Notes under the pieces: generated by a model
The model's input: the letters and a program-made list of their open reading frames with translations, nothing else
Database searches by the model: none
What the model was told of the DNA's origin: nothing
Part shown: piece by piece, positions 5,140 through 6,177 of the stretch
How the letters are laid out: every line of letters begins with the position of its first letter
Numbering within the stretch: the first letter of the stretch is position 1
Origin: an uncultured Oscillibacter sp.
Lineage (GTDB): Bacteria > Bacillota > Clostridia > Oscillospirales > Oscillospiraceae
DNA: 6,177 nucleotides
NCBI GenBank assembly: GCA_910587875.1
Contig: CAJUOD010000149.1
Coordinates: 1 to 6,177, forward strand
Direction of reading: 5' to 3'
Position numbers and translations under genes: made by a program

Positions 5140-5694
5140 TTAGCGGGCAAAGGGCGCGCCGACCTGGGTGAGCAGGGCGCGGGCCTCTTCGTCGGTGTGA
5201 GCGGTGGTGCAGATGACCACATCCATGCCCCGGATCTTGTCGATTTTATCGTACTCAATCTCGGGGAAGATCAACTGCTCCCGGATGCCCAGGGCGTAGT
5301 TGCCCCGGCCGTCGAAGGCGTTGGGGCTGATGCCCTGGAAGTCGCGGACGCGGGGCAGGGCCACGTTGAACAGGCGGTCCAGGAACTCCCACATCTTCTC
5401 GCCGCGGAGGGTGACCTTCGCGCCGATGGGCATGTTTTCACGGAGCTTGAAGTTCGCGATGTTCTTCCGGGAGCGGGTGATGATGGGCTTCTGGCCGGTG
5501 ATCTGGGCCAGGTCCCGGACCACGTTGTCCAGGATTTTGGCGTTTTCCTTGGCCTCGCCGCAGCCCACGTTGACCACCACTTTGTCGATTTTGGGGATCT
5601 GCATGACGCTCTTGTAGCCAAACTGCTTCATCAGGGCGGGAGCGACCTCGGCCTCGTATTTCGCCTTGAGGTTGGGCACTTTCTTGTCAGCCAT
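5140..5694 (-). CDS. rplE: 50S ribosomal protein uL5
   Basis: Binds 5S rRNA in the central protuberance with uL18 and contacts the P-site tRNA. The 184-residue product shows the family segments IDKVVVNVGCGEA (36-48), the TRSRKNIANFKLRENMPIG region (73-91), FDGRGNYALGIREQLIFPEI (127-146) and the C-terminal RGMDVVICTTAHTDEEAR (155-172). The ATG at 5694 is preceded by a run of GGAGGAGGAG (5710-5701), giving AGGAGG with 8-nt spacing. It lies 17 nt after rplX and 14 nt before rpsZ, the standard order rplX-rplE-rpsZ. Confidence 0.98.
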   Translation of the reverse strand: MADKKVPNLKAKYEAEVAPALMKQFGYKSVMQIPKIDKVVVNVGCGEAKENAKILDNVVRDLAQITGQKPIITRSRKNIANFKLRENMPIGAKVTLRGEKMWEFLDRLFNVALPRVRDFQGISPNAFDGRGNYALGIREQLIFPEIEYDKIDKIRGMDVVICTTAHTDEEARALLTQVGAPFAR

Positions 5695-5711
5695 GTTTCA
5701 CTCCTCCTCCC

Positions 5712-6065
5712 TTACAGCTCGGCGCCGCACTTCTTGCAGATGCGGACGCTGACATTTTTCTCTTTGCCGGCCACGGTCTTTTTCTCAATCTTGTGGCCCA
5801 CCCGGGTAGGCTTGCCGCACTTGGGGCAGACCACCTGGACCTTGCAGGCGGCGATGGCGGCTTCCCGCTTGACAATGCCGCCCTCTTCGCCCTGCCGGCG
5901 GGGCTTGATGTGGCAGGTGACCAGGTTCATGCCCTCTACCACGACTTTGTTTTCCTTCGGCAGGGTGGCAATGACCTTCCCCTGGTGGGTTTTCAGGTCC
6001 TTGTCCTTACCGCCGTCGCCGGAGAGACGGACGACTGTGTCGCCCTTTTTGATGTTCATAGACAT
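5712..6065 (-). CDS. rplX: 50S ribosomal protein uL24, zinc-ribbon form
   Basis: Early-assembly 23S rRNA-binding protein that sits near the peptide exit tunnel. The 117-residue product has an N-terminal KOW region (KKGDTVVRLSG at 6-16, on to GKVIATLPKENKVVVEGMN at 29-47) and a C-terminal zinc ribbon with CPKCG at 80-84 and CKKCG at 110-114. It is about a dozen residues longer than the roughly 103-residue Bacillus protein; the extra length appears to lie in the first KOW loop (about 17-26) and the ribbon. The ATG at 6065 has AGGAGG (6079-6074) 8 nt upstream; a second ATG two codons later would be 14 nt away and is less likely. The Shine-Dalgarno overlaps the rplN TGA stop. Confidence 0.97.
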   Translation of the reverse strand: MSMNIKKGDTVVRLSGDGGKDKDLKTHQGKVIATLPKENKVVVEGMNLVTCHIKPRRQGEEGGIVKREAAIAACKVQVVCPKCGKPTRVGHKIEKKTVAGKEKNVSVRICKKCGAEL

Positions 6066-6078
6066 TTCCTTGCCCTCC

Positions 6079-6177
6079 TCAAATCACTTCGGGCGCCAGG
6101 GACAGGATCTTCATGTAATCCTTGTCCCGCAGCTCGCGGGCCACGGGCCCAAAGATACGGGTGCCGCGGGGGTTCTT
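6079..6177 (-). CDS. rplN: 50S ribosomal protein uL14 (C-terminal fragment, runs off the right edge)
   Basis: The last 32 codons are present, reading KNPRGTRIFGPVARELRD and then KDYMKILSLAPEVI before TGA. This is the conserved C-terminus of uL14, the 50S interface protein that forms inter-subunit bridges with 16S rRNA. The call is secure because GTRIFGPVARELR is a hallmark of the family and because rplN normally precedes rplX. The N-terminal part lies beyond the window edge. The TGA stop overlaps the AGGAGG that drives rplX. Confidence 0.97.
   Translation of the reverse strand, partial: KNPRGTRIFGPVARELRDKDYMKILSLAPEVI

Noticed and set aside
5695..5760. S8 autoregulatory binding site near the rplE start, as in E. 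coli
   Set aside because: The rplX-rplE junction is only 17 nt and mostly Shine-Dalgarno; I could not find a convincing copy of the 16S helix 21-like structure.

Overview
The window is a nearly complete spc-type ribosomal protein operon, read entirely on the minus strand and cut at both ends. From the right edge the transcript order is rplN (3' end only), rplX, rplE, rpsZ, rpsH, rplF, rplR, rpsE, rpmD, rplO, secY, adk and map (5' end only). No plus-strand gene is credible; the long plus-strand reading frames are shadows of these high-GC genes.

The organism looks like a Gram-positive anaerobe of the Clostridia, probably a GC-rich member of the Oscillospiraceae/Flavonifractor-like group. This rests on four things: the short zinc-binding (type Z) S14 inside the operon, a zinc-type adenylate kinase and a zinc-ribbon L24, near-perfect AGGAGG ribosome binding sites at almost every gene, and the secY-adk-map order. 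The genus is an inference; no 16S or other marker is present.

Right to left: 6177-3330 builds both subunits (uL14, uL24, uL5, uS14, uS8, uL6, uL18). 3312-2162 adds uS5, uL30 and uL15. 2160-784 encodes the SecY channel, followed by adenylate kinase (710-78) and the start of methionine aminopeptidase (73-1). The genes therefore link ribosome assembly, membrane insertion of new proteins, nucleotide balance and N-terminal methionine removal. Most junctions are 13-17 nt, and at six of them the stop codon and the next Shine-Dalgarno are fused as TAAGGAGG, which suggests tight translational coupling.

Two places break the pattern. Between rpsZ and rpsH lies a 276-nt gap that is poorer in GC than the genes and is packed with inverted repeats. 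Its inner 236 bp start with GTTG, end with CAAC and are flanked on both sides by TTAGA, which looks like a small non-coding mobile element (MITE-like) or structured repeat inserted in an essential operon. Between secY and adk a 73-nt spacer carries a very GC-rich 16-bp hairpin without a T-run, just upstream of the adk ribosome binding site.
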